NCBI GenBank assembly: GCA_950295325.1 | Contig: OX485803.1 | Span: 37,401,554 to 37,465,553 of the forward strand | Source: Polytrichum commune | Lineage: Eukaryota; Streptophyta; Polytrichopsida; Polytrichales; Polytrichaceae | Reading direction: 5' to 3' | Length of the DNA: 64,000 nt | Shown here: positions 43,019 through 56,300 of the stretch, in pieces | Position numbering within the stretch: position 1 is the first letter of the stretch | Layout: the number at the start of each line of letters is the position of its first letter | Notes under the pieces: generated by a model | Databases searched by the model: none | Told to the model about the DNA's origin: nothing | The model's input: the letters and a program-made list of their open reading frames with translations, nothing else | Made by a program: the position numbers and the translations under genes

Positions 43019-43930
43019 CACTCTTGCCAGCAGGTGACAAGGAAGGCAAAGGCCGCAATAAACAGATGCCAGTGAAGGGGGAGAAATTAGGAGCGAACTG
43101 GGTCAATCTCCGTACTTCTTAATTATCAATCGGCTATTCGTTGAATCGCTTCGGTTATTTCTTGTATTTCAACTTGAAATGATAAATCGTGGGTTGAAGC
43201 ATGTAACCTTCACAGATCTTAACGTTGTGTAATAGTTTTGCAGAATCAACAGGCCGTTCGGTTAATTCACAAGAGTTGTGATTTTGAGCCGGTAATTTAG
43301 GAAAACAAACCAGTTGATGGGTAACTAGTAGCCGGTTCTCCCCGTTCCATCGATAGATGCGTTGCCATAGAAGTACCTAGTGCCTTGTCCCATTGATGAT
43401 GATCTCAGCCAGAGATCATTTGGAAGCCAAGCAACAAAATTGTCAGCCGAAACAGATCAGAGTCACTCACTGTCCACATTCGTCTGCCAACAAATGGCAG
43501 CAAATCATGCAGGCAAAACCAGCACCAGAAGCAGAATCAGAAGAGGACAATTCCAAGTTAGTGTCCCTCTCATCCTAATCTTTTCTTCAGTGCAGGCTGT
43601 CGCATTGCTCCTAGCCGTCAGATGGACGGAAATCTCCAGGAAAACCAGAATTTGAGGGGGCTCACCAGATTCTTGGAATCCGCAGTATAAAACATGACAC
43701 TCAACTTGGAGCACTTCATTCTACACTGCTTCGTTCTCCTTGAACTTTGCCTTCTTGGCTTGTTGGACGTCTTGTGGCTGAGGTTGATCCATGAGTCCAT
43801 CATTGTGTGTTTTGTGATATTGAGATTGTTGGCCCTTGTTGATATTGGGTATTGTTTGCTTAATGTGGATGCATATTGTAGACTGATCTGAGAGGAGGAG
43901 TGCCTTCACAAAACTGGTAGCTGCGTCTGA
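43019..43930. other. Intergenic, mixed composition
   Basis: Open frames of 61-91 codons lie on both strands around 43380-43910, with a fairly gene-like base mix (for example the plus frame at 43380-43655), but no motif, splice pattern or neighbour supports a gene. Confidence 0.3.
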
Positions 43931-45740
43931 TGGCCTTAAGTTGAAAGCTCCTGAGTCCTACTAGTTCTAGACCATCTGCGACTTTAGATTGGAAAGAGTG
44001 TGGCATTAAGATGGATATGCCATGTTGATTAGAGTGGCCTTCGTGGCTTGTTGTGTAGAAGTAGCAGCAACTTCAAGGTTTCCCATGCCATCTTTGGTTT
44101 CCATTCAAGGATTTGCAAGATCGTTTACTTGGGTCGATCAGTGATGAACACTTCGGACCTTAAGTTGAGGGCTCCTGATGAGTCCTTGTAGTACTAGACC
44201 ATTTGCCGACTTCGATTGGAATTAGTGTGGCATTAAAATGGATATGCCATGTTGATTACAGTGGCCTTCGTGGCTTGTCGTGTAGAAGTAGCAGCAACTT
44301 CAAGGTTTCCCATGCCACCTTTATCTTTGGTCGCCATTCAAGGATTTGCAAGGTCATTTACTTGGGTTGATCAATGATGAACATGTCGGACCTTAAGTTG
44401 AAGGCTCCTCATGAGTCCTAGTACTAGACCATTAGCAACTTTGATTGGAAATAGTGTGGTATTAAGATTGATATCCTATGTTGAGTAGAGTGGCTTTCGT
44501 GGCTTGTTGTGTGTAGTGGCAGCAATTTCAAGTTTCCCAAGCCATCTTCTTTGGTTGCCAATCAATGATTTGCAAGATCATTGACTTGGGTCAACCAGTG
44601 ATAAACACTTCTGACCTTAACTTGAAGATTCTTGAGTCCTCGTAGTATTAGACCATTTGCAACTTTGATTGAAATTAGTGTGGCATGTTGATTAGAGTGG
44701 TCTTCATGGCTTGTCATGTAGAAACAACAACATCAAGATTCTCATGTCATCTTCATCTATGGTTCGCCATACAAGGATCGCAAGATCAGTATCCTAGGTT
44801 GATTGATGATGAGCATTTGTAACTTTAACTTAAGACTCTTGAGCCTTGTTATTATTAGTCCACTTACGAGTTCAATTGGAATTAGTGTGGCAGTAAGATT
44901 GATATGCCATGTTGATTAAAGTGGCCTTCATGGCTTGTCATGTAGAAGTAGCAACATTTTCAAGGTTCCCATGCCACCTTTGGTTGCCATTGAAGGATTT
45001 CAAGTTTCCACGATCATTTATTTGGGTCGATCATTGATAAATAGTGTGGTCCACACTATATTAGATTTATGGTGTAGACATTGTTGTCCCAAGCTGCCTT
45101 TTTAGTTGCCATCAACCAAGTGATTGCAAGATAATTTACCCGGTTCAATGATAAAATAGCATGGGCGACACTATTTCAGATGTATAGGGCAGTTCTTGTT
45201 GTTGTGAGCAGTTGCATCAAATTTTCCACAAGAGTAGAGTTGTGTCTGTGCATTGGTCTATTATTAGACGAGAGCCTTATGCATAGGATGATGCATGTGT
45301 GGTTGTTTATACATATGTATAGGTGATGCTCCTACTCATCTTCAACTCAACTAGTAGGATATTGTGGAAAGGATCATGGTCATGCTTGTACAAGTTCATT
45401 TTGTCACGCGTGCGCAATGTTTAGGTTTGCACTTGATTTAAGTGTGGCATTCAATTTGATATGCCACATTGATTAGAGTGGCCTCTATGACTCATCCTGA
45501 ACAACAACAAGCATCCCATGCCACCTCCTTTGGTTGCCATCGACAAAGTGATTATAAGATTGTTGACTTTAGTTTAGTTGATGATGAATAGTGTGGTGTC
45601 ACCCAAATGCATCTTTGATAATACTTTAGTCCGTTGTCCCATGTTGCCACCTTCAATTCTTTGGTTGTCATCAGTCCAATGATTGCAAGATCATCTACTT
45701 GGGTTGATTATAAATAGTGTGGCCACATTATATTAAGTGT
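43931..45740 (+). repeat. Degenerate tandem array, period about 208-233 bp
   Basis: Units start at about 43931, 44155, 44388, 44612 and 44820. More eroded units continue to about 45740. Each holds in order a CCTTAAGTTGAAGGCTCCTG-like start, AGACCATTTGC, TAGTGTGGCATTAAGAT, GATATGCCATGTTGATTAGA, GTGGCCTTCGTGGCTTGT, a CATGCCA..TTTGGTTGCCAT block and GCAAGATCATTTACTTGGGT. Spacing varies through small indels. There is no ORF across units. Confidence 0.88.
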
Positions 45741-48450
45741 ATATTGTAGTTGTTCGAATAAGTATGCTAGAGTATTGTTTGCGCGGTGATCGATTATAAG
45801 GGTAGATGGTTGCAGAGCCTCATCCAGAGGGAAGATGGACTAGGTAACTCCCGAGGACTGGGAGACATGAGGTATTAATTGACGGACATAACCATTTGGG
45901 TGCCATCTCCCCTGATCCCTCCAGTCAATCATGGAGATCTTGTACCACTTCGATTGAAGCTGGAAGACCTTACGAAGATTATTCATCATCTTCCCCGATC
46001 CTCAGAAATCGCCGAAGGTGCCAAACGATTCTGTGTAGCTGTTTATGTGGCTGAGGAGCTCCTGATTTGAATGCAACACAACTCATACGATGTGGAAAGG
46101 ATCGTGGACATGCTCGTGCAAGTTTATTTGGATCTGTCGGGCTAGTTGCCATGCACAAATGAAGTGAACTTGAACGTGCAGTCCAAGACTCTTCCACATC
46201 TTATATTCGATTCCTCGAACAACTACAAAGAAATGGGATTGAGAGCCAGCTGATGGAGCAGACCCCAAGCAATTCATGGCAGATCCAGGCATGAAACATC
46301 GGACAAATTCCTGCACAGAATACATTTGTGTTGGTGAATATTTCAGAATGTTTTCATAGATTCTAGGTAAATGAGCACCGCAGGTGATAAGCAGTTTCGA
46401 CACAAGTTAATTCAAATTCAGAGAAAAGTACTGCATGTCGGTTTTTTTTACTAGTCAGAATTCCTACAAAATCTCATGTGTCACCTCAATAAATTAGCAT
46501 TTCGACACCAGAGTGCCGAATCTACTTATCACCTATGGTCATTTTGTATGCTTGTGGTTATTTTCAGTCGAGACATTGCATTTGTGGAGCACTCTGGCAT
46601 TTTCAATCTATATTGTAGATAGGTTGGATAAACCTTCACAAATGCCAATCATGGATTTCCATATGAGATCGCCTTGAGCAAGATGATGAAGCCTCCATGA
46701 AGCAATCAGACACCTATGATCATCATTTTAAGAAACTGAGCATAGTGCCTATCAATAGGATGAATTGGTTTTACTACGCAATTAAAAGGGGTTAGCATGT
46801 ATTATTTGGAATCCATATGAATAGGTTGAATATGTTTCCTATAAGTGGAACCCAAATTGACCCTAGTTTCTCATAAGTTTTCATGTTCCAGTTGTATACA
46901 TCTTTGTGGTTGATATCTAGGATTTAGGGTTTTTTTGGGTCAAAGTAGGTTTTGGATGTTTATACCTTATCACTAGTCACACATTGTAGATTGGTTCTTG
47001 GTCCACATCGCATGACCTAGATTTCTAGGTAAGGTAGAAGCGCTTTGAGCACTACAATCCCTTAACTAATATGGAATATGTCATCAGTTTTAAAATTTTA
47101 TAAAAACTTAAATTTATTTAAAGTGACCTTAAGATTGTTTAAATGAAAGCAAATCTAATTTATGCATAAATCCTCATTCACAATAACATTTAACCCAATT
47201 ATTAGTTTGAAAAGGGGTTGGACATAGGGATGGAATTTTGTAGCTAAAAGAACATGTAGTTAGGTGTGATAATGGAACTTTTGCTTGTCTTCTAGAAATA
47301 GCCACGTGGCCCCAAGAGTTCCACAAAATGATTCCTCTCACCAGACTCACTAACACTTAATATTATCACTTCACATCTTCCAATCTTCTATCTATAATGG
47401 TGTTGAGTTCACATATGCATCCAATCGTTCAAAAAAATTGATGTTGCATGGAATTTGGTACATATTTTTAAAATTGGTTGTGCAATTGTATGTATTGGGT
47501 GAGCATAGGTTGGGTGGTCAAAAACACAAAAATGGAAATTAAAGCAATTCATGTAAGCACCCAATTTGCACTAGCATGCATGACTCAATAGAAATCCAAT
47601 CCACCATATAGATATATATATATAATATTAGTTTGCTTCAATTGTGCAGTTTGCCTCTTCTACCATATTGTTTGCAACACCGGAAACTATCCTAGTTGAA
47701 AACCATTTTTTTGCCTCATAACTGAATGGTTTTCAATTATTTACAATTGCAAACAACTTGTGTCTGTTGAAATGATTGGACTTAGACATGCAAGGTTAGG
47801 TTTACCTCAATAGAGCATAGATGAACTTCAAATCAATATTTGCTACATTGTATATTAACATATTTCAATCTTCTCATTCATATGATACACATCAATTTAC
47901 TGATTATCCATGTGGTACTAATTCCCAAAACAAGCACTATTTTGCCTAATCTCGAAATTAGTGAGGGCTGAATTTTTTAATAAGTGATACTAGAATCAAG
48001 AAGACATACTCATTACCACACTTGTCAAGAAAATTAGTGCGTGTTCTAAGGTGTTTATAGAGTGCATAATCTATTTTCAGTTGGTGCTACTCACTCTGGA
48101 AGCATCTCCTAACACTAAGAAACTGAAGAGAGCATGCACTGAGAATTTCCGGCACTTTCAGCTCCTACAACCCTAGATCTACTAGTGGCACTAATTTCAT
48201 AGCATAAAGAAATTTAGTATCTCCTTCACTAATTTCCCACACACACGAGTAGCCCACCCCTCAGTAAATGGGATAATCCCTATAGTGAATTTTCACTAAG
48301 CTCTTTCAAAGCAACCTGGAAGAGACATTGGTGAGGGAACATACTTAACCAGTCTCAACACCTCCTTATGGTGAAGATCTTTGGAGAATGAAGAGATAAA
48401 AACCAATGTTGTGTGGGTATCTACAACCACCATTGGTACCATCACAGGTG
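45741..48450. other. Intergenic, nothing firm
   Basis: Plus frame 45879-46070 and minus frame 46083-46403 are open and moderately gene-like in composition, but I find no family motif or splice logic. The rest is AT-rich. Confidence 0.35.
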
Positions 48451-48459
48451 CCCAATCTG

Positions 48460-48704
48460 GGTTAGGGATTTGGGGTGTCTACATTAACTCATCCATTGCT
48501 TAGGTGGAAACGCAGTGAATGATATTATAGCATGTAAATGATGAATTTTAGAATGTTTTCCTCCGGAAATAGAATCAGAGACCCCACATTAATGTTGTGG
48601 AGTTTGGCTGGAATGAATAGGCCCTCTATCTTATAGGGGATTTGTTTTTACTACAGCCCATTGATCCACAATGGATGAGTTTACATGGACCACGATGCCC
48701 AAGC
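48460..48704 (-). mobile_element. Copy 3 of the 9-bp-duplication MITE (degraded)
   Basis: The TIRs GGGTTAGGGATTTGGGGTGT and CACGATGCCCAAGCC and the interior words GGAAATAGAATC and GGCCCTCTATCTTATAGGG match 34942-35188. The flanking CCCAATCTG and CCCAAACCG agree at only 6 of 9 positions, so the duplication is uncertain. Confidence 0.6.
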
Positions 48705-49029
48705 CCCAAACCGGATGGGATTGTATCCTTCAATACCAGGGTTGATACCCTTTTGATATTAGCACTTGTACCATTGAAAAAATAGCTGGTTTCACCTGTA
48801 AGCCATTGGAAATTCAAAGAACATTTTAAATACTATGACCATTACCCACTAATATAAATTCAAAATTTAAATTCCCACCCAACCCCCCCCACTGACTGCG
48901 ATAAGATTAAAAGGACCAGTGACCACTTGTGAGTACTTCAAACTGGATCAAATCAGCAACCAACATATCATGCGCAGTATATCTGTTCAACAGAAACATG
49001 GACAACTGACATTCCAAATCACTGGGTTT

Positions 49030-49150
49030 TCAAACTGCCTCAGTGCTGCCACTACACTAGAGTGTCCACTTAGTGTGGGTGGAAAATTAACATGATAATA
49101 ATCAATGGAGGCCACTCTAATTGTCTAGTCGAGGTGGAAATAATGTGAGC
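49030..49150 (+). repeat. Short dispersed repeat, copy 1 (second at 53290-53360)
   Basis: GTGTGGGTGGAAAATTAA, GGCCACTCTAATTGTCTAGT and GGTGGAAATAAT recur at 53290-53360 in the same orientation with small changes. The second copy lies in an intron of the farnesyltransferase gene. Confidence 0.6.
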
Positions 49151-49615
49151 AAGACCCCAGGTCTTCCCCCAAGTCTTCATGGAGACTTAGGTAGCATAAA
49201 ACAAAATAGTTACCCCACATCAATGTCCTACTTAACAGTTAATGTAGCTCTACATAAAATTAAAGTACGCAGTTATACCATGGTATCCAGCAAAATACTG
49301 AGTTTAAAATACTGATTGAGCTTTGGATGTTGTTGCACTGGAAGTTAACCACACCTATTGGTAGTTTCCAGGTTACAAATAACCCAGAAAAAGGTATGTA
49401 TCCCTTACCGTTCTCCAGAAAGCATACAAGTGCACTAACTACCTTCACACTCATTGGTCCAAGTACAAAGACCACAAAGGTGCACTACACAAGCTAGCTG
49501 TATTCACAAACCTTTTATAAAATGTGTACATCCATCCTCACATTGATCACCTCCCAAAGAAAAGAAACCAGGGTGAAAATTTACAACTCTTGTTAGAACC
49601 CTAAACCAAAAATAC

Positions 49616-52600
49616 CTAGAAAGGTTGGTGTTTGAAATACCGGACAGCATCATTGTATTTGTTGAGATCTACATTGCAGAGAGGGTGCACAGGCTCGAGC
49701 ACGTTACTGTAGGGGCCGAGCACAGCTTTGGGTGGCGGAGGCGCATTAATACGGTGGGCTGCACTATTTTGTGCTAGTGTGAGGCCACTAAGACAGTAAC
49801 AGGTATGGTAATAGTCTGGACTTTTCCCCGGCTTGTCCCTTAGCCCTCCATCAAGTACCTGCCCAAAGCAAATAAAAATTGTTACTGAAGTTGCAAAGAA
49901 GGCGTACTAGCATTGAAACTAAGGTATGTGGGCCTCCCGTGGTCACTCTTCTTAATTGGACATTGGACACCTATATTGAGTGGTATATGGCAAGGTTTGT
50001 AGTTGAGAACGGACACCAAAAAGATTTGTTACAATAAGATTGAACTATGTGCACAAAATATGTTAATTGTTCTAGGTTCAATAATTGACACAATTGAGAT
50101 GGCCTATGTGATTGTTTAAAGAGAAAGTGAATTTTCATTCTGACCTCTTATGACTTTTGCATCTCAAAGATTTGAGACACTTCAATTCTGTAACTTGAAA
50201 TGAAAAGCTGTGGGATTCATTGCAATTGCTAACCACACGACACAATTCCTGATCTAATCCAACTGCCAAAAATGTCTGCAGAGTTGGAAGTGCCCATGAG
50301 AGGGCCACATTAGCTTACATGCTGCCACTTATGTTAACAACATTCGCTAGAATATCTGTGTGCTATACTAACATCACAGACATCTGAAATTGAGGCATTT
50401 CATAAAGCATGGGTTTCATTGATACGCTAGGATGCAAGAGGAATCCAACTCTACCCTGTGCTGTCATCTTCAGGATTCTAATAGAGAGGAAGTGGATGTG
50501 AAGTTAAATATACTCTACCTGGCAGCAAAGTAAAATGTATGCTTGTAAAGCTTGAGGATTGTCAAGAGGTCCATACAGAACTTGTTTATCCTCGTTCAGT
50601 AACTGGTCCACAATGGAACATCGTTTTTTCAGAAGCTCGGGCTTGTCAGAATTACAGGAGGTGTCCAATACTTCATCTGATACTTCCTCAAAAGTTACTG
50701 AAATGGGTGCCCTCTTCACCTGGCCATCCACAACTGGAAAGAGGCACTCAGCTGTCATCCCTTGCCTGCTTGAGAAACCTGGAGTGGAAGCACGAAGTGG
50801 TCAAAAGAGACAATAGCATTTGTAACAATGTCAAATGATTTCACTGGCCACTAGAATTTAGTAAACCTGACACAGTTTTAGCTATATGGCAACCAGCCCC
50901 AAAATGTGTAGGGTGAACGCGCCTAATTCCGTCTCATAGCTTGATCGGTCACCTATATTTGAGTGGTGTGTGGTTAGGTGTGGATCTAAGAACAGACACC
51001 AAAAAGACATATAGTCGAAAGAGTTTGGACTACATGCTCAAAACCTGTTTAACCATTCTAGGCTCAATAGCCAACATAATTCAGGGGGCCTACTTGGTCG
51101 TTTTATGGCTCTGGTACTTTTGACTTTAAAAAATCTTACCAGCAACAGGGGAGATCAGAAAGTTCCATAGATTGCTGCTAGAATCTCAACTCACATCCAC
51201 AGATACAAGAAAGATCCTAAATCTGATATCCAAGTTAATGATCATGGCAAACAACAAAAACTAGCCATTTATGACACATTTACCTTAGTAGACAAAAAAG
51301 GCTACAAGTCGCATATGAAGAGTTTATAATATACCAGCTGAAGTTGCCTCCGTTTTATCACACCGTGTATTCACTGATGAGCTCGGTTGATGTTGGACAC
51401 CAGCTATTGTCGATTTCCTACTTCCTTCAGCCGCTTTTCTGGTACTAGATGTTTCTTCCAACTCAGAATCATCTTGAGCTTTGCCCACCTCCCTAACAAG
51501 ACATTCTTCTGTAGTTTGAATCTCCGTTTCAATGTCTTTGGAGGAACTGGAAGGAGTTGCATCTTCTCCTGGAGGCTCATCTGCAAGCAAATGCTCCAAG
51601 ATGTCAGGAAAGATTCTCTCCCATAACTGAATCTCTTTTTAATAGAGTGCTTAGCATTTATCTTGTTCTCTGTCATTCTTATCCCATTTATTTTGAGCAA
51701 CATTAATACTACAACACGTCATATTCATAGATGCAGTTTATAATCTTCACGCAAGAAAATGGTTTGTTTTATCCTGAAAGGAGTGAAGGTCTCACCAGTC
51801 TTTGAAATTGAATAGGAAATAAATTGCTCATGGAAAGCCCACAAAGGGCCATCAGAAGCCAATTGTTGACGGTTAAGTTCAGGCATCATCTGTTGGATAA
51901 TTGAAAAGATACCTCCCTGCACATCTTCAATGTGTAAGAAACTCACTAACCGACAACTTGGACACCTGCCCCCTGATCTCTTGAGAGAAATGGTATGAGA
52001 CATAATTAGGACTCCAATCTAGCTCCGATGATAAATCAACTCACCAACTAATAATAAACAGCTACTCCACATCCATTCATTACTTTCGAGACAATGTCCA
52101 TCCAGCCATGTCATTTTGGGTGTGGGAAAGACCTGCCACAACGAGTAGCAGCCATCAACTAACTTATTGGTGCGACCCTGGAATCCTCCTTCCACTCTCC
52201 CTTGTCGAAATACCACCCAGTTCTGCTCGTCGTCCCAAGATCATTCAAATTATTTCACATGAGTTCAATAAAGACCAAATATCATCATTTCTAAACAGAC
52301 ATCAGAAAATGGTGCAGAAAAGGGTAGAAGTTTGATGCCACTAAGTTGTTAAGAATGTCAAGTCCCTGCATACATCAAACTATAGCCTTTTTACCTGAAA
52401 GATAGAAGGATGGAAGGCGAATTTCCTCACACCCAAAATAGGTATCTCAATAATACTCAAAAACTTTCAAGCCTGAAGTCTTAAACCTCTCTTAAGTTAA
52501 ATATAACGTTCAACTCCTAAGTGATAAACTGCTGACTGGAGGAAAACTATTATTCTACATTTCACAATTTTCTATCAGGACTCAAAAATCTTCAACTTAA

Positions 52601-55600
52601 CAAGTCAAAGACCACCACAATCATGACACAAGACCTCTATGTATTGGACAAAGGAATCCAATTCTCACCAAAAGAGCAGGAAGGTCAAGTGCGTGAACTT
52701 TATCGATAAGTGCAAGTGCTGCCAGCCCACAGAATGTGTACCTACATCATGACATCCAAAACTGGGTTCAAGAGCGACACCAAATGCACAAGAACCACTA
52801 ATACAACAAGATGATGAAGACAACACAGAATTAGAACCCCAAGTTAGAAATGGATAAAACTATCAATAGACAGAACTGAGGTGCCATTACTTTTAGAAAC
52901 CCTTAGCCTATGATACAGACAGGTAACAGATGGCATACCCTCCATGTGCCTCTCCACCTGGTTCAGCACCAATGCCTCCTTCATACGTCTGGCAGCTACA
53001 TATCAGCAACAAAATTATGAGAAGATGAACAGATCGATACAAGAAAATGATTCATACGTAACTTGTCACAAAATTTACTTCAAGAAGCGAGAAAGTGGAA
53101 CAACCTGGACATGTATTCTGGGACATTCTCAACAAGTTCAGGGGTCATAATATTCACAATATGCGCCACCTGGTCAGAGAACAAAATGTGAGGTGAGAAA
53201 AAGTAACACATCAAAGACAAAAACATCATACTTTCTCTGCATCTCATGATTCTACAATCTAAGTAGTTATATGCGTATCCCAACCACACTAGTCCTATTC
53301 ATGTGGGTGGAAAATTAATGTGGGCCACTCTGATTGTCTGGTCGGGGTGGAAATAATATACTATTTAGTATACCTTGCAGAGTTCCACAGTATGCAAGGC
53401 CACAGTGAAACCTTCACTTTGATGAGATATTAAACCCAAGTCTATCCTATAGGGTATTGAGAAGTCCACATCTTTCCTACCCACTTCATTAAATTGCAAC
53501 AGAAAACATGTACACCCTGCAACGAGTTTCTCACACATCAAGAGAAATATTAACACCAATATGCCATGCTGTCTATTTGAAATATGAATTATTTGAGCAA
53601 TGTGTGGTGCACAAAATTTATATAATTAAAAAACTAAAATTAAAAAACTAAACAAAAAAAGTTTATGTGGTGAACATACAGATATTGCTGTGTAACAACC
53701 TCGCACATCAATCTCTCCCCCTTCATGCATGGCGAAGCCCCCAGATGGTTGCTTCATACGCAGCAGGAAACCCAGCAACTTCACCCTGCTACCTGCAAAT
53801 GCCTCTTAACACAGCTATTCCTTGAACTTTTGCATTTTCCTAGCAATCTCATTTACTACTTCGCTTGTAACAAGTGAAAACAGCATAGTAAACCCAAAAA
53901 ACAATCGACTGGCCATTCATCATAGTGAACATATATTCACACTTTTAAAAAGAAAGGATCATGTTCTATTGGAGGAAGTTAATCAACACAAGAATCACAC
54001 CAGATTTAAGAGAATGCTGTTCGAATCATTGGCTGTGAAAATCATTTGCCCAAAAATGACTGGAGTTGTAGGGCCAATAATTTTCACAGCTTCCAAAGTG
54101 ACAAAGCAAACAGCAAGTACCTGTCAATGGAACCTAAAGCTTTATCCCCACCCACAGTCACAAGAGCATTCACTGCTGCATATGTTGTTGCCAAATGAGC
54201 CATCTGTGAATTTGCAAAACATAAAGATTGTTCAAATGAGAAGTTCAACAAATATGTGACTCCACATAGTCCAAGTATGTTCTAGAGTAAGAAACAATTA
54301 AGAAGTTCAAAACAGTTACTTTTCTTGCATCTAAAAGAAGATATCAATCAGTCATATACAATGGCCATAAGGAAACTACAGCAAGATTGGAAACTGATAA
54401 TGACCACTGGGTCGATCTCTTATAGAATGGAAGTTCTTAACAAAATTCAACAAGTTTCACTATCTAAACCTATCATTTATCTTGCTTAAGTACCTGCCCT
54501 GGTCCACCACCATATCCACCATGTGGATCCTGCACCCATAGCAAAATAGAAATATTTTTCAGGTGTCAAGGCCTGAATCCTAACACATGTACTGTGCTGA
54601 CATCCCAGAACTTGTCGTTTCAAATTTGCTAGACTTGGACACCGATGCACAGCTAGATATTACATGTAGAACTAAACTTCTTGTTTGCATGAAATTGAAA
54701 CCTAAGCTGAGCTGGCCAATGTGTATGAAAGGCACCTGGCATCTGGAGAGGAAGTCAATAGTTCTCTTATTCATCACTGGTCCAAATGGTTGGTTGAGCA
54801 TTGCAAGCGAGTGCAGGATCCAGTAGCATAACCATGGTCGACTGCACAATCCACAAAATCATTAATTCTACACTACATTCTAAACATCAACCTCAGGTAA
54901 GCAGGCCTAATTTATTTACTTATCTTAATCAAACACCTACATTTGAGTGGTGGGCAGTTAGTTGTGGATCTAAGAACGGACACCAAAAAGACAAGTGTTA
55001 GAAAGATATTGGACTACGTGCTCAAGTTTGTTAACCAATCTAGGTTCAATAGTCAACATATAAAGGGGGGGACCTATGTGGCCTTCTTATGGCTCACTGT
55101 CAGAGGTCTTTGATGATTCATAACAATTCAAGATTAGCTCCAGAACTTTCTGGAATTGATCTTGGCTTCTTCAGATACATTTGCAGACCCACATAAATTT
55201 CAACCTCACGAATCCAAGTTGTATAAGGTAGAAAACAACAAAAAGTAACCAAATAAGGCCTATCTACCTTACAACAAAACCCTAATTTATTATTCTGAAG
55301 TGCACTATCCTCCCGCACTTATTTCAAAAAACAAACGTCTACCTCAGTGATTAATTACAAGCAGTCCTGGAATTTAAGTTTAAACCGTACAATTGTAAGA
55401 ATGTCACATACCGGCAAGAACAGTGACATCACCGAAAAATCTAGCCCAAGCATATGCTCAGCAAACCATCTGATAATTACGCTCGTTAAGATTGCTTCTT
55501 TTAATTTTAAAAAAGTGCCTGAAGAGCTACATGCCCATCGTGATTGTATATGTGTAGAGAGAATTGCTATTAGCAATTTCCAAGTGCCGATGTGTCTCAC

Positions 55601-56054
55601 AAACGTGAGAAATAGAACTAACCTTATACCAAGCCAAAATTTCGTGATCACTCAAATTTCCCAGGTATGGATAGATGTTGTGAGTACCTACCTTGAATCC
55701 AGAGAGACGAAAGATTCTCCCAACCCATGGTACCCCTTCCTCAAGTATCTCACATGCTCGTCCCGACAAAGCTCTAATCTGCAAAACCACCAAAAAATTA
55801 CAACCAAAGAGAAAAGGAAAAAAAGGTCAAAAACAAATGGAAACTTGTGTTCACACATCCTGGAATCGCTAAACCGCATCAATTACCCCATGAAAAAAAG
55901 AAGACCACAGAGTTTGAGAGATTGGAAAAAATTACAGCATGGAGGAGTGATTGGAGGCAACAGCGAAGGCGGACAGGAGGACCGACACATCATGCTCCAA
56001 TTTTTTCTGCTCCCGCTCCGTCTTCGGAGTTGACGAGGAAGCTCCAGACGCCAT
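49616..56054 (-). CDS. ERA1 (FTB): Protein farnesyltransferase subunit beta, 14 exons, 581 aa
   Basis: Exons on the minus strand: 56054-55936, 55778-55692, 54841-54736, 54529-54494, 54203-54121, 53785-53680, 53169-53105, 52995-52939, 52741-52669, 52222-52133, 51916-51796, 51634-51335, 50778-50519, 49858-49616. They give 1746 bases in one frame. The enzyme, with an alpha subunit, attaches farnesyl to CaaX proteins in the cytosol. Diagnostic stretches: RPWLCYWILHSLAML (about residues 70-84), GGYGGGPGQ, HLATTYAAVNALVT, GGFAMHEGGEIDVRGCYTA, EGGIGAEPGGEAHGGYTFCGLAAL, EGGFQGRTNKLVDGCYSLWQ, DGGLRDKPGKSPDYYHTCYC. Zinc ligands D267, C269 and H519 are present. The protein is longer than most plant homologues because about 150-200 residues rich in Ser, Glu and Lys (exons 12-13) separate the two halves. 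The acceptor of exon 12 (AAAAAG/AG) has a poor pyrimidine tract and is the least certain junction. Confidence 0.93.
49920..50115 (+). repeat. Dispersed repeat family R, copy C (farnesyltransferase intron 13)
   Basis: TTGGACACCTATATTGAGTG, GAGAACGGACACCAAAAAGA and TTCTAGGTTCAATAATTGAC match the family. It lies antisense to the gene. Confidence 0.75.
50905..51115 (+). repeat. Dispersed repeat family R, copy D (farnesyltransferase intron 12)
   Basis: CACCTATATTTGAGTGGTGT, GGATCTAAGAACAGACACCA and CATTCTAGGCTCAATAGCCA. It matches copies C and E closely and lies in the same orientation. Confidence 0.8.
53290..53360 (+). repeat. Short dispersed repeat, copy 2 (farnesyltransferase intron 6)
   Basis: GTGGGTGGAAAATTAATG, GGGCCACTCTGATTGTCTGG and GGGGTGGAAATAATAT. 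It pairs with 49030-49150. Confidence 0.6.
54897..55100 (+). repeat. Dispersed repeat family R, copy E (farnesyltransferase intron 2)
   Basis: ACACCTACATTTGAGTGGTG, GATCTAAGAACGGACACCAA and TCTAGGTTCAATAGTCAACA. It lies about 55 bp from the acceptor of exon 3. Confidence 0.8.
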
Positions 56055-56300
56055 AGCCAGAAATTTTGTGCAACCCTAATTCTCCAAAGTTCCCAACTTT
56101 ATGTAAACAAGTCGACCACAGGAGATGCAGTGGACTCTCTCAACCTTTTGTCCAAGTTAGTAACTTCGCTATGTCTCTCACATTCGTTCATCCATCAAGC
56201 ATGTGAAAATCCTTCTCTTCTCTTTTTCTTCTGTGAGAGACTGCACCTTGAGGGTTAACTTAACCAAACCTCGCCGCTACCTAAGTGATCAAAATTGAGC
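56055..56300 (-). promoter_or_regulatory. Probable promoter / 5' leader of the farnesyltransferase gene
   Basis: This is DNA immediately upstream of the ATG at 56054. No TATA box or named element could be fixed; the assignment is by position only. Confidence 0.35.

Noticed and set aside
46083-46403. 106-codon minus-strand frame near 46.2 kb
   Set aside because: Open but without motif, splice context or paralogue; not enough to call a gene.
55347-56033. 228-codon plus-strand frame
   Set aside because: It lies antisense to exons 1 and 2 and introns of the farnesyltransferase gene, with no motif; the minus-strand exons explain the coding signal.
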